From assembly GCA_963971535.1 (NCBI GenBank), contig OZ020592.1, positions 122,613,465-122,677,464 on the forward strand: a DNA stretch of 64,000 bases, read 5' to 3'. Within the stretch, counting starts at the first letter, position 1. Every line of letters starts with the position of its first letter. The position numbers and the translations under genes are program-made. The notes beneath the pieces were generated by a model that saw only the letters and a list, made by a program, of their open reading frames with translations, ran no database searches and was not told the DNA's origin. Source of the DNA: Notolepis coatsorum. Lineage: Eukaryota; Chordata; Actinopteri; Aulopiformes; Paralepididae. Shown here piece after piece: positions 32,585 to 42,382 of this stretch.

Positions 32585-32880
32585 AAAAAGGTGGGAGCGG
32601 TTCCCTTTGCCGCACGGTATGCCAGGTCGAGGGCCTTGAAGTGGATTTGATGGGGAGCCAGTGCAGGTCCCTAAGAAGTGGGGTGACATGGGCTGACTTC
32701 AGTAGGTTTGAGATCAGGCGGGCCGCTGCGTTCTGAATGAGTTGAAGAGGCTTGGTGGCAGTGGCCGCGAGGCCAGCTAGCAGTGCGTTGCAGTAGTCGA
32801 GGTGGGAGATGACTGTTGATTGGACGAGGAGTTTGGTGGCTTCTTTTTGTCAGGAAGGGGCGGATCCTTCTGACGTTGCT
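32585..32880 (-). pseudogene. fragment of the L2-type LINE coding region
   Basis: Nearly the same as 4828-5128 of the L2 at 4.4-6.8 kb: 'gggagcggttccctttgc', 'gcgggccgctgcgttctga' and 'gtcaggaaggggcg' are shared. On the minus strand it covers the C-terminal segment of the reverse transcriptase. A deletion and an extra T give frame breaks. Both ends are abrupt. Confidence 0.85.
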
Positions 32881-33425
32881 GTTTTGGCAACAAAGTGTCT
32901 CTGGAAGTGTATATAATATTGCAGAAATGAGGCTTAACGCGCTCCGGATTGTCTCTCCGGGGCGAATGAGGCCACGGTAATAAACATTTGCCATCCCGTC
33001 GAGTCCCCCTCTCCGGCTCCTCAGCTCCTTATCTGCGCCCAAAGTAGACCATCAGTGTCACTGTAATTCAATTCCGCTGAATAGCAGACGTCCCCGGCCG
33101 TGGACCGCTCAACACCCGGGAAGCTCTGATTATCCTGCGCGCTGCCTGGAGCACAGTCAGCTACCCCCCCCCTCGGAGTTACACATTCATCTCTCTCCAC
33201 AGCACTGTACTTTTTAAAGCCCCCCAGTCCATGTTTTTTTTCTTCTTTTTGGACCATATACATGTTGGATTATTATTCTTTGTAGGTAAATACGCTTTTT
33301 GGAACTTTCCTAACCCGTCGAAAAGCAGAATATAGGTATTTTTTTTTTACCACAGTCTATGAAGCTGTAGTTGGTATCTCAGTTTGTTCATCCTCTTGTC
33401 CTTTTTCTCTGGTATTTGTTAATTT
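32881..33425. other. no recognised feature
   Basis: No ORF or repeat with support. A C-run lies at about 33165-33173. Confidence 0.5.
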
Positions 33426-33429
33426 TTAA

Positions 33430-33566
33430 CACTTTCACTGCCACACTACAGAAGGTGAACCCTTTACTATCACACTACAGACGGTAGTGTGATAGTAAAG
33501 GGTTAACCTTCTGTATTGTGGCAGTGCAAGGTTTAACCGTTTGTTAGTGTGGCAGTGAAAGGGTTA
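33430..33566. mobile_element. short TTAA-flanked hairpin element
   Basis: Begins TTAACACTTTCACTGCC and ends GGCAGTGAAAGGGTTAA. The first about 100 bases form a near-perfect hairpin: 'ccctttactatcacacta' pairs with 'tagtgtgatagtaaaggg' and the outer 'cactgccaca' pairs with 'tgtggcagtg'. A second TTAA-bounded half unit follows. Related to the array at 14421-14556 and to the ends of the larger TTAA elements. Confidence 0.75.
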
Positions 33567-33584
33567 AGGCCATTATTGGTTAAG

Positions 33585-33795
33585 GTTAAGCCTGAGAACT
33601 GGAGTGTGAGGGGATGTAACACTAAAGTTGGTGGCAACGACAAAGAATTGCTGCAAAATAAACATATGTTATTTAAATTTTTTATTTAATTTTTTTTATA
33701 CTTATAACAATTTCGATAATAATCTATCGAGAAATATGATAACATTATCATATCGTTATCGCGATATGATTTTTTGCCATATCGCCCAGCCCTAA
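33585..33795. mobile_element. right end of a TAGGGCTGGGCGATAT hAT-like element
   Basis: Matches 52716-52919 of the hAT at 51287-52919: 'gagaactggagtgtgagggg', 'gacaaagaattgctgcaaaa' and the terminal 'atatcgcccagcccta'. The left end is missing. It is followed directly by the 32-bp minisatellite. Confidence 0.8.
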
Positions 33796-34088
33796 TTGGT
33801 AACCTGCCTCCTTATACTACATCATTATTGGTAAGCTACCTCCTTATACTACATTATTATTGGTAAGCTACCTCCTTATACTACATCATTATTGGTAAGC
33901 TACCTCCTTATACTACATTATTATTGGTAACCTACCTCCTTATACTACATCATTATTGGTAAGCTACCTCCTTATACTACATCATTATTGGTAAGCTACC
34001 TCCTTATACTACATCATTATTGGTAAGCTACCTCCTTATACTACATCATTATTGGTAAGCTACCTCCTTATACTACATCATTATTGGA
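33796..34088. repeat. 32-bp minisatellite, about 9 copies
   Basis: The unit reads 'attggtaagctacctcctta' + 'tactacatcatt', with small variants (aacct/aagct, cattatt/catcatt). It starts at the last base of the hAT right end and stops where the TTAA element copy begins. Confidence 0.95.
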
Positions 34089-34114
34089 ATGGAATTCTGG
34101 AACCAAGGGAACCC

Positions 34115-34996
34115 GTTCCAGTGACGCCCACTTCAATGATAGAGCTCTCATATTTGCGAACGCATAAACTATATCTTAAATTATGGCTATGTGTATAATA
34201 TGGCCGTCGCTTATCAATTACTTGTTTGCAGTCAACATTGTCGAAACGGATTGTTTTTTAATCGGTTCATTTCCGTTTTATACCATTTTGAAAAACTCTT
34301 GTTTTTTTAAAGTTTCAGGAAAATATAAAGATTCTGTGATAATCACCCTTTAGTGGAATACACTGGAATACACAAAAAACGTTTAAATTGTTCTGCCTAT
34401 TTATGAATAGTTTTCAAATATCGATAGTATGGTACTTATGCACGCTTTAGAAGTGGGCTGAAAAATTGATTATCCATTTCCTGATCAGCACACACACGCA
34501 CACACACATAGGGCCTCCACGTTGATATATAGGTGAGAAAATCTCTGATTATCCCAAGACTGGTCAGATAGATTCCTTACCTCAGATCAGATGTTCTCCA
34601 AAAAGATTATTCCAATTCCTGATCGCCATTCCAAATTTCGATTGCGTTTATTGATCCAACGCTGGGTGGTCGAAACACCGAATCCACGCTGTTCTGATGG
34701 TCCACAATGAATCCGATCAGCTCGAGTTACATGCCTGAGAAGTAAAATGTGGAAGCAGGACTTTTTTTCCCCATGCGTTTCATTCAATCCAATCCAAAGG
34801 GGTGCAGTACCATCCGGAGAGACGATAGGGGCGGTATTTTCCCAATGGAGCTCAGAGAGAGTTCCAGTGGTAACGTGAGGCTAGATTGATGAAATATGAA
34901 TGGAAATCGCTAATAAAAAAAAACTAGATCTCTCGTCGTTGGCACTGAACGGTTGGCATGAACTAACGAGAAATCTCGTCGTTGGCACTCAAAGTG
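34115..34996. mobile_element. TTAA element family 1, copy 2 (left end lost)
   Basis: Diverged copy of 8249-9195: both have 'aaattatggctatgtgt', 'cagtcaacattgtcgaa', 'attatcccaagactggt' and 'cctcagatcagatgttctcc' in order. The right terminus (inverted CACTTTGAGTGCC) is followed by TTAA (34997-35000). The left terminus is missing; sequence starts next to the minisatellite. Confidence 0.8.
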
Positions 34997-35042
34997 TTAA
35001 GGTCCCCAGAGTTTGCTCTGAACAGGGTGAATCTGTATTTTG

Positions 35043-35965
35043 CTATTGATTGATTGATTGATTTAAAATTGTATTAACAGATTGCAGAATGGGTACAATA
35101 CAGTACGGCTCAATACACACAATTGTTAAGGGGATGCAGACCAGAGAAAGACTTTCGTCTTGTTTACATCAGGGTCCCCCATTTTCAATTCATCATAACA
35201 TATATGACATACACAACATACAGATATATATCATGACATTTATGACATACGCGACATACAGATATACAGTGATGTTACATTTATGACATACAAGATATAC
35301 AAATATACAGTACTGTTTAACAGAGATCCTAACAGAAACTATATACATTCGAGGGGGAGGAAACTGTGCATTAGGAGGGGGTTGGGAGGGTGGGTGTTGG
35401 GGGGGGGGGTTTGGACATTTACAGGGGCCAGTTTCGAATTGCAGCCTCCCATAGGTGCTCTTTGATGGCGGTTTTGAAGGTGGATAGGGATTCACATTAT
35501 TTTACGGCTGTCGGTAGGGCGTTCCACATTATTGTGGCATAATTGCCAAACGTGTTTAGTCCCTTGTTTGAGCCGAATCTGGGTTGAACATGATTTGTGG
35601 AACTCCCTCTGGTGTTGTGGTTGTGGTATTCACTGACCTTTGGGAAGTATTTCGACATGTACATGGGTACCTTAGTGGTGTAGTGTATCTTGTAGACCAG
35701 GCCCATTGCAAGTTGCTGTACTCTGTCATCTACTCTAAGCCATCCTAGGTAGTCAAAGTGGGCAGGGGTGAGGTGGGTTTTAGGAGTAAAGCCAAGCAGT
35801 AGTCTGACCAGTTTGTTTTGTGATGTTTGTAATTTTGTTTTTAGTGCCTTTGAGGTGCTTTGGTACCATGAGGTGCAAGCATAGTCGTAGTACCCTTGAA
35901 TGAGTGCTCCTGCCAGAGTCTTCAGGGTATTCTTGTTTACCAGAGAGGAGATCCGGTACAAGAAT
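35043..35965 (-). mobile_element. LINE family A, 3' UTR and C-terminus
   Basis: On the minus strand: a coding end (35961-35497), a 3' UTR with 'gggggaccctgatgtaaaca', and a tail of CAAT repeats (plus strand 'attgattgattgattga', 35044-35062). This is the most complete copy of the 3' family seen also at 15.5-16.6, 53.3 and 60-64 kb. 5' truncated. Confidence 0.8.
35497..35961 (-). CDS. LINE family A ORF2 C-terminal domain (partial, 154 aa)
   Basis: The frame carries GYYDYACTSWYQSTSKALKT and LQTSQNKLVRLLLGFTPKTH, then YLGWLRVDDRVQQLAMGLVY and YHNHNTRGSSTNHVQPRFG. It ends NTFGNYATIMWNALPTAVK. This order (Y..CTSWY, QNK.VRLLL, LGWL.V..R, NTRGS, WN.LP) is the thumb/C-terminal region after the polymerase in CR1/L2/Rex-like LINEs. 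No catalytic motif is inside the copy. The beginning is set by truncation near 35965, so the first methionine has no meaning as a start. Confidence 0.75.
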   Translation of the reverse strand: MYRISSLVNKNTLKTLAGALIQGYYDYACTSWYQSTSKALKTKLQTSQNKLVRLLLGFTPKTHLTPAHFDYLGWLRVDDRVQQLAMGLVYKIHYTTKVPMYMSKYFPKVSEYHNHNTRGSSTNHVQPRFGSNKGLNTFGNYATIMWNALPTAVK

Positions 35966-35974
35966 CTAGTTCTA

Positions 35975-36140
35975 CTCTATGATGCCCCTCTAGCTCATGG
36001 AATGAACTCCAACTTGAGATTCTCCCCTCTGTTGCAGAGTTTAAAACCTTGATCTCCAACCTTTGTCGATCAAGTCGTACGTGTTTTAATCTATTTTGTT
36101 GTCCTTGCTCTTTGCCTCGCGCTGTTGCTGTGTGATTTTA
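35975..36140 (+). pseudogene. small L2-like LINE C-terminus
   Basis: In the plus direction it reads WNELQLEILPSVAEFKTLIS, the usual WN.LP-type end of L2 ORF2, then NLCRSSRTCF. It is abutted by LINE family A of opposite orientation. Very short, no other motif. Confidence 0.5.
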
Positions 36141-36296
36141 TATCGAGATATACAGACGGGCTTCGGCATGAAACGTCCCCACGCATCTGCGCCCGAGGCC
36201 GAGGATATCTTGTAAGGGGGAACACATGCTAAAGAACACGTGTGTGAAAGAACCGGCTCTCAGTAGACCGTCTTCACGCTCTGAGAGGAACACACG

Positions 36297-38029
36297 CAGG
36301 GGAGGAAATTAGGCCACTTTACTCGCCAAATGCGAGTATTTATTATGTTTGACGAGTGATTCACGAAGACCACTCTCCAGTTTGGCGACTAGTAAACAAA
36401 ACAAAACTAAAAAATTATTCTGCAATCTGCTGATTCACTCACTGGCACAAGCCGAACTCTGACTCCCCCCTTATGATTCCTCCCATTTGCGCCTCATAAT
36501 AATCCATAACCAATGAACATCATTGTTGTACAGATGCGCTCTAAGCTTCTCCAATGAACACTCGTTTTCTAGAAGTGGATAGACCACTGCGTGCACTGCA
36601 GACCTACAGACTCCTGTCACCGGCAGCCGGCTTGACAACGTAGACAAACTTAGACAAAAACACATCGTGGATGAAAATAATTGCATGTAGAGTCGTCGCT
36701 TTCGGATATCAGTGCGGCCTGTCTGACATGAGGGCGAACAACAGCACTCGACACGTCTCCTTCGAGTCGGATGAGAATGACAAGTGGGCGTGAGGCTAAC
36801 CCAGCATTAGCCGGCTAGCTACCTAGCATGTAACAAGCTACCATAACGCGCGTTGAACATAGTGGACTATACTGAGCGGCTCTGCTTAAATGCAGCCGAG
36901 TGACATTTTATTATTACCGAATTATTACCGGGTTTCCCCCCATATCACCACTCGCCCATATGCCCTTCACAACGGTGATGTTGTCATACTTGTCATTCAG
37001 AATACACCTGCTGAACCCCTAGCGTTGACATGAGATTCGATTCCAATGTATTGTCATCATACAGCACAAGTACAGTACAACCAGAATACGTTTGGCATAC
37101 AACCAGAGTGCAAATGTAACAAGTCAAGTTCAAGTTATTTTATTTATTTTTTCACTGCCCAACCCAGTCCAACCTAGACCAGCCCAACTTTCCCTGCCCA
37201 ACCCAGCATCTTTCACTGCCCAGTTCAGCCCAACCCAGTCCAGAATAGTTCCCTCTTTCATGTTAATATGTGATAGAGTAGAGACGGTGTGATTAATACA
37301 TGTTTTATGCTAATATTGTGAAGAGTAGAGACACTTATTAATGTTTTATGCTAATAAATATTTTAAAGAGTAGAGACACGGTGTGATTATTACTATGATT
37401 GAAAATCAATTTAGACGGGGCGGCTAGGTGGTGCAGTGGGCAAGGCGCTCACCACACATGCTGGAGACGCTGGGTTCAAGCCCAGCTCTCCACATTGCTA
37501 TCAGCTTGGCTGGTCGTTCATACTAATACAATTGGCAGTATTAGGGGGTGGGAAGCTGATGGGTGGGGATCGGACGTTGTGGACAGCGACTCCTACAGGT
37601 CGGTTGGTGCGCCTGCGCAGCAGAATCAGGAAGCGACGGGGGCAGCGTGCCCTCCCACGCAGACCCCCGACACAGAGATCGCGCTGTGCAGGTGAAAAGA
37701 TGCGACGGCTGCTTCCTCAAGTACCGGAGGGGACACGTGATGTAAGGCTTCGTCCACATTGCAGCCGGCTTGTGGGAGGCATGGCCTAACAGCGTTCGAG
37801 ACAGGGGAGGGTAGAATTGGACGATACGAAATTGGGATGGGAGAAAAATAGAAAATGGGAGAAAAAGTAGACAAAAAAAAACTAACAAATATTTAGACGA
37901 AGACAAACAAAGAAGTAATTATCACAATTAGCGATTTATTTTTGGCTGGTAAAAAATCTGTTTGGCTGGTAAAAAAAATCATCTACTCGCCAGGTGGCTG
38001 GTAAGCCAAAAAGTTAGTTTCCTCCCCTG
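36297..38029. mobile_element. hAT-like element, CAGGGGAGGAAA family, copy 2, with SINE
   Basis: Ends CAGGGGAGGAAATTAG and, inverted, CAGGGGAGGAAACTAAC; perfect 8-bp target duplication AACACACG (36289-36296 and 38030-38037). It is the reverse of copy 1 (9268-10525) and about 475 bp longer because of a SINE at 37417-37884. No transposase. The alignment to copy 1 is continuous on both sides of the SINE. Confidence 0.92.
37417..37884 (+). mobile_element. tRNA-derived SINE with A and B boxes
   Basis: The head GGGGCGGCTAGGTGGTGCAG contains an A-box-like TGGTGCAGTGG (37429-37439) and a B box GGTTCAAGCCC (37473-37483), the internal RNA polymerase III promoter spaced as in tRNAs. The body of about 380 bases is unrecognised and ends in an A-rich tail. 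The target duplication is ATTTAGAC (37409-37416 and 37891-37898), probably a few bases longer with mutations. The empty site is present in hAT copy 1 (about 9376-9395). It needs a LINE's enzymes to move. Confidence 0.85.
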
Positions 38030-38167
38030 AACACACGTAGCTATTGTTCTCCTCAAGGCCACTTGCTGTCTGTCGCTCCCCACAGATCGCTCTCCCTCAC
38101 TCTGTGCCAGCTGGCGCATGCTGTACCTCCTGAGGCGTGGGAAGAGCACTGCTGCCGCTTCTCAATG

Positions 38168-38640
38168 GTCCTACAATACGTCATTATATACCTACAGTAT
38201 GTCATTATATACCTACAGTATGATTGATTGAAAACCTTTATTTATCCCCGAGGGGAGATTCAGATGTCCATCACAGCATAACAGCGATTTAAAAACAGTT
38301 AATAGAAACAGTTAATACATAACATACACTTATTTAGTATGTGTTAAAAACAAAGATGGGCAAATACGTAGGGCTAAAAAGAACAGCTAAAAGTGGTGAA
38401 TGGAGGAAAAGAAACAAGTCCAATCGTGATGTTAATTGGTTACAGTCCACAACCCAGCTCCTCCAGTCCACAGCAGTTGGCCCCTCCTGGCCCTGCCTGG
38501 TTGTGGAGCCTGATTGCCACCGGCACAAAGGACTGCCCGAAGCGTTTTGTGGTATGTCATTATATACCTACAGTATGTCATTATATACCTACAGTATGTC
38601 ATTATATACCTACAGTATGTCATTATATACCTACAATATA
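38168..38640. repeat. 21-bp minisatellite split by a LINE fragment
   Basis: The unit 'tatgtcattatatacctaca' + G occurs about twice on the left (38178-38222) and four times on the right (38551-38637). The sequence between is a LINE 3' fragment. Confidence 0.85.
38222..38550 (-). mobile_element. LINE 3' fragment (Rex1-like), inserted in the 21-bp array
   Basis: On the minus strand: a short coding end with KRFGQSFVPVAIRLHNQAG (about 38550-38490), a 3' UTR, then 'aatctcccctcggggataaa' and a CAAT tail. The 'FVPVAIRLHN' pattern resembles FYPQAIRLLN of the Rex1 copies at 45 kb. Strongly 5' truncated. Confidence 0.65.
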
Positions 38641-39135
38641 CCCGTCTTATTACATGGCGTTTTCTACATTCGCCGAAATGCTTGCTTGTGATTGGTCAAT
38701 AGCGCTCGTCAGAGGTCCGTTATTACTCGATAACGGACCTCTGCCGAACAATAATGACCGATGTGCGCAGCTGTAGCAATCAAGCCCACTGTCATCTGTG
38801 CAATCAGACCACAGACCTGCCGGCTAATGACCGCCCCGGCGATGACAGCGGGAGCGACAGAACAGAACTGCGTCTGCATTTGATCTCGTCTTGTCGATGG
38901 TGTAAAATGAATTGGGTATATTGTTAGTAAGTTAGCCATGTAATAAGCGGGATAATGTATAGCCTATACTATACTACGTTTAAAACACCTCGGCGAGGCG
39001 CCTCAGTATTTTAAACTCTGTCGGTCAATTATTTTGCGACAATGACCTCGTAGCTATACATTATCCCTTACATATTGATCGAGTTGAATAATAACATACG
39101 TTAGCCATGTCAACAGGTGTTCTGTGTTGGATCAG
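38641..39135. other. no gene; two inverted repeats
   Basis: A perfect 13-bp inverted repeat (AGAGGTCCGTTAT, loop of six) lies at 38711-38742. A second pair, GGGATAATGTATAGC at 38949-38963 and its inverse at 39053-39067, encloses an 89-base loop with a GAGGCGCCTC palindrome. They may be ends of a short MITE, but no target duplication is clear. Confidence 0.55.
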
Positions 39136-39600
39136 ATAAGATTCCTATATTCCTTTATTGATCCCCTTAGGGATCAGTCAGGCTTCATAGCAGCATGGGG
39201 GAGGGGAGGTACAGGTATGGGCAGGGTAATAGCAGCATGGGGGAGGGGAGGTACAGGTATGGGCAGGGTAATAGCAGCATGGGGGGGAGGGGAGGTACAG
39301 GTATGGGCAGGGTAATAGCAGCATGGGGGGGAGGGGAGGTACAGGTATGGGCAGGGTAATAGCAGCATGGGGGGGAGGGGAGGTACAGGTATGGGCAGGG
39401 TAATAGCAGCATGGGGGAGGGGAGGTACAGGTATGGGCAGGGTAATAGTCGAAGACATAAATATAGGCAATACGAAGAAATAAACAGTGCAAGCAAAGGA
39501 GCAGATGAGGGTCTGTATGCCCTATCGGTTATATTATATGTTACAATAAATATGGGCAATAAAGAATTGAATCTGAATATGTACTATGAGTACGAGTAAA
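39136..39600 (-). mobile_element. LINE 3' UTR (minus) with internal minisatellite expansion
   Basis: The left end (plus strand) has 'attgatccccttagggatc', the complement of the usual LINE end 'ccccaaggggatcaataaag' seen at 46900-46925. The segment that is single in the 46.8-kb copy is repeated about six times here (39184-39450). Confidence 0.65.
39184..39450. repeat. 42-44-bp minisatellite, 6 copies, derived from LINE 3' UTR
   Basis: The unit reads 'agcagcatgggggaggggag' + 'gtacaggtatgggcagggtaat'. Length varies with the G-run. Units that are multiples of three produce spurious open frames. The inverse of one unit is found once at 46845-46895. Confidence 0.95.
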
Positions 39601-39604
39601 CGTA

Positions 39605-40973
39605 AACGGTATACACAAGGTGCAGTATACACAAGGTACAGTATACACAAGGTGCAGTGTACACAATGTACAGTATACACAAGGTGCAGTGTACACAATG
39701 TACAGTATACACAAGGTGCAGTATACACAAGGTGCTGTACACACAAGGTGCAGTGTACACAATGTACAGTATACACAAGGTGCAGTATACACTAGGTGCA
39801 GTATACACTAAGTGCAGTATACACAAGGTGCAGTATACACAAGGTGCAGTATACACTAGGTGCAGTATACACTAGGTGCAGTATACACAAGGTGCAGTAT
39901 ACACTAGGTGCAGTATACACTAGGTGCAGTATACACTAGGTGCAGTATACACAAGGTGCAGTATACACTAGGTGCAGTATACACAAGGTGCAGTATACAC
40001 AAGGTGCCGTATACACAAGGTGCAGTATACACAAGGTGCAGTATACACAAGGTGCAGTATACACAAGGTGCAGTATACACTAGGTGCAGTATACACTAGG
40101 TGCAGTATACACTAGGTGCAGTATACACAAGGTGCAGTATACACAAGGTGCAGTATACACAAGGTACAGTATACACAAGGTGCAGTATACACAAGGTGCA
40201 GTATACACAAGGTACAGTATACACAAGGTGCAGTATACACAAGGTGCTGTACACACAAGGTGCAGTATACACAAGGTGCAGTATACACAAGGTGCTGTAC
40301 ACACAAGGTACAGTATACACAAGCTGTAGTATATACACAAGGTGCAGTATACACAAGGTGCAGTATACACAAGGTGCAGTATACACAAGGTGCAGTATAC
40401 ACAAGGTGCAGTATACACAAGGTGCTGTACACACAAGGTACAGTATACACAAGCTGTAGTATATACACAAGGTGCAGTATACACAAGGTGCAGTATACAC
40501 AAGGTGCAGTATACACAAGGTGTAGTATACACAAGGTGCAGTATACACAAGGTGCTGTACACACAAGGTGCAGTATACACAAGGTGCAGTATACACAAGG
40601 TGCAGTATACACAAGGTGCAGTATACACAAGGTGTAGTCTACACAAGGTGCAGTATACACATGGTGTAGTCTACACAAGGTGCAGTATACACAAGGTGCA
40701 GTATACACATGGTGTAGTCTACACAAGGTGCAGTATACACAAGGTGCAGTATACACAAGGTGTAGTCTACACAAGGTGCAGTATACACAAGGTGCAGTAT
40801 ACACAAGGTTCAGTATACACATGGTGTAGTCTACACAAGGTGCAGTATACACAAGGTGCAGTATACACATGGTGTAGTCTACACAAGGTGCAGTATACAC
40901 AAGGTGCAGTATACACATGGTGAAGTCTACACAAGGTGCAGTATACACAAGGTGCAGTATACACAAGGTGCAG
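39605..40973. repeat. 16-bp minisatellite, about 85 copies
   Basis: The basic unit is 'cagtatacacaaggtg'. Variants: CTAGGTG cluster (39785-40110), 'gctgtacacaca' and 'agctgtagtatat' (40220-40560), and 'catggtgtagtcta' (40625-40930), so variants are grouped rather than random. The array stops at 40973 where CAGGGCTGTACGC starts, and continues for about 46 bases after 45566. Open frames across it (IHKVQYTQ-type) are artefacts. Confidence 0.98.
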
Positions 40974-41068
40974 CAGGGCTGTACGCTAAGCTTTTTCACT
41001 AGGGGCACACTTGCCCCTAAATGAGAAATTTAGGGGCACAGAATATTTTTTAGGGGAACATTTTTTAA

Positions 41069-42020
41069 CACTTTGACTGCCGGGAGCCGTCTTTAGACGT
41101 CTTTGCTGGCCATGCTAAAGTTGCCGGGGGACGCTGTACGTCGTCTTTATATCAATATTTCAAAAATCTGCGATCGGATTCATAATGTCCCTCCGCTGGC
41201 CTGAGATCCACCAGCAGGACCCACTGAGCTCTCTGGCGGTTCAGGAGCGCCATCTGGTGGCCGATCGGCGCAAGTGCTTAACAGGAAGCGCACTAGAGGT
41301 TTTGCTAGACGTCCGTATTGCTTCCGGCCACTCGGTACATGTTCCGTGACTCTAGCTCGTCACACTACATAGCGATCGATTGCCAATAACTCGATAAACA
41401 ACATGATTTGGACGTATATACCATTATACAAGCTGGAGATGGACCGGGTAATAATATATCCCATAATGATAAAATTTCTACTCGACGATGATCGCCCAAC
41501 GGCGCGCAGAGACTGGGGTGAGTTTCAGCGTGTAACGTTACCGTCTTCGATAATAACTGATATTATCAACATTTGACCCACATTAGATGATTGGTATAAC
41601 GCTGCCCACGGAATTATAAACGCCCCCTCGCCCATCCGGTCAACATCAGATGACGTGTAGTAACTTCTAGAAGTACGTCTAGTTGGAATTTTTTATATCG
41701 CGCTGATTGCCATCAAACTGTATTTCATCATCAATATAATGCATTTGGGGCTATATATCACGTTCTGGAGAAAGCTGCAGAAAGAGATGAAAACACACTT
41801 ATACATTAGACCATACTTTACTATGAATATGTGAATGAAAAAGTTTAACGTTGCTACACAATGAACAATACATATAGGACTTTGAATGGGCCCTAATAAT
41901 GGCAATGTAGCAATAGAATTTAAAAAGTTATAGCCCTGCAAAGAAGGGGACTTTCTCCATAGACAAATAGCGCTGGCAATCTATGGTATATCATTAATTT
42001 AACCTTAGGCAACCAAAGTG
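41069..42020. mobile_element. TTAA-flanked (piggyBac-like) element, family 2, copy 1
   Basis: TTAA at 41065-41068 and 42021-42024. Termini CACTTTGACTGCC and, inverted, CACTTTGGTTGCC. Length 952. The subterminal region has 'gtctttagacgtcttt'. No transposase frame. The copy at 51330-52281 has the same ends and length. The last about 450 bases of the two are almost identical, while the middle is clearly diverged. Confidence 0.85.
41247..41260 (-). promoter_or_regulatory. CTCF-consensus motif inside TTAA element copy 1
   Basis: The minus strand reads CCACCAGATGGCGC, a full match to the vertebrate CTCF core consensus CCASYAGRKGGCRS. Binding is not shown by sequence alone. The same motif is kept at 51508-51521 in copy 2. 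Confidence 0.5.
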
Positions 42021-42119
42021 TTAATAACAATTTTACCATTATAGTGCAAAAAAATATGTTCCTCCTGCCTCATTACTGTGGTCATTTTATTTAACATTTA
42101 AGTGCGTTTTTTTCTTTTT

Positions 42120-42280
42120 TGGCCATTTTTTTATTGATGAAAACGCATAATATGGTTTTTACCTATACATTCGGATCAGCAGTTCAGCACCTGCACTGTT
42201 GGTGGGTGAGCCTAGTAAAGGATGTCGCATTGCGTTCATCTTCAATGAATGGACCAATGCAATAGTCTACCAAAGCCCCC
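42120..42280. repeat. dispersed repeat, inverse copy at about 53846-54000
   Basis: It shares 'gatgaaaacgcataatatgg', 'ttcggatcagcagttcagca' and 'tcttcaatgaatggaccaat' with the inverse of 53846-54000. In both places it adjoins sequence ending in 'agctacgcccctg', a hAT-like terminus. No coding role. Confidence 0.75.
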
Positions 42281-42297
42281 CCTCTCTCTCTATATAT

Positions 42298-42299
<2 letters not shown>

Positions 42300-42380
<81 letters not shown>
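42300..42380. repeat. (AC)n microsatellite
   Basis: About 40 AC repeats without interruption. Confidence 0.99.

Positions 42381-42382
<2 letters not shown>

Noticed and set aside
33796-34088. CRISPR-like array
   Set aside because: Contiguous 32-bp units with no spacers.
36471-36686. Possible coding exon in the CAGGGGAGGAAA hAT (also 10019-10261 in copy 1)
   Set aside because: The two copies do not keep one reading frame, and no transposase motif is visible.
37417-37490. Functional tRNA gene
   Set aside because: A and B boxes are present, but the body continues about 380 bases to an A-rich tail with a target duplication, and a tRNA cloverleaf is not complete; it is a SINE.
39586-41008. Many long YTQGAVYTRCSIHKVQ-type and TLCILHLVYTAPCVY-type frames
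   Set aside because: Artefacts of the 16-bp minisatellite, open in several frames on both strands.
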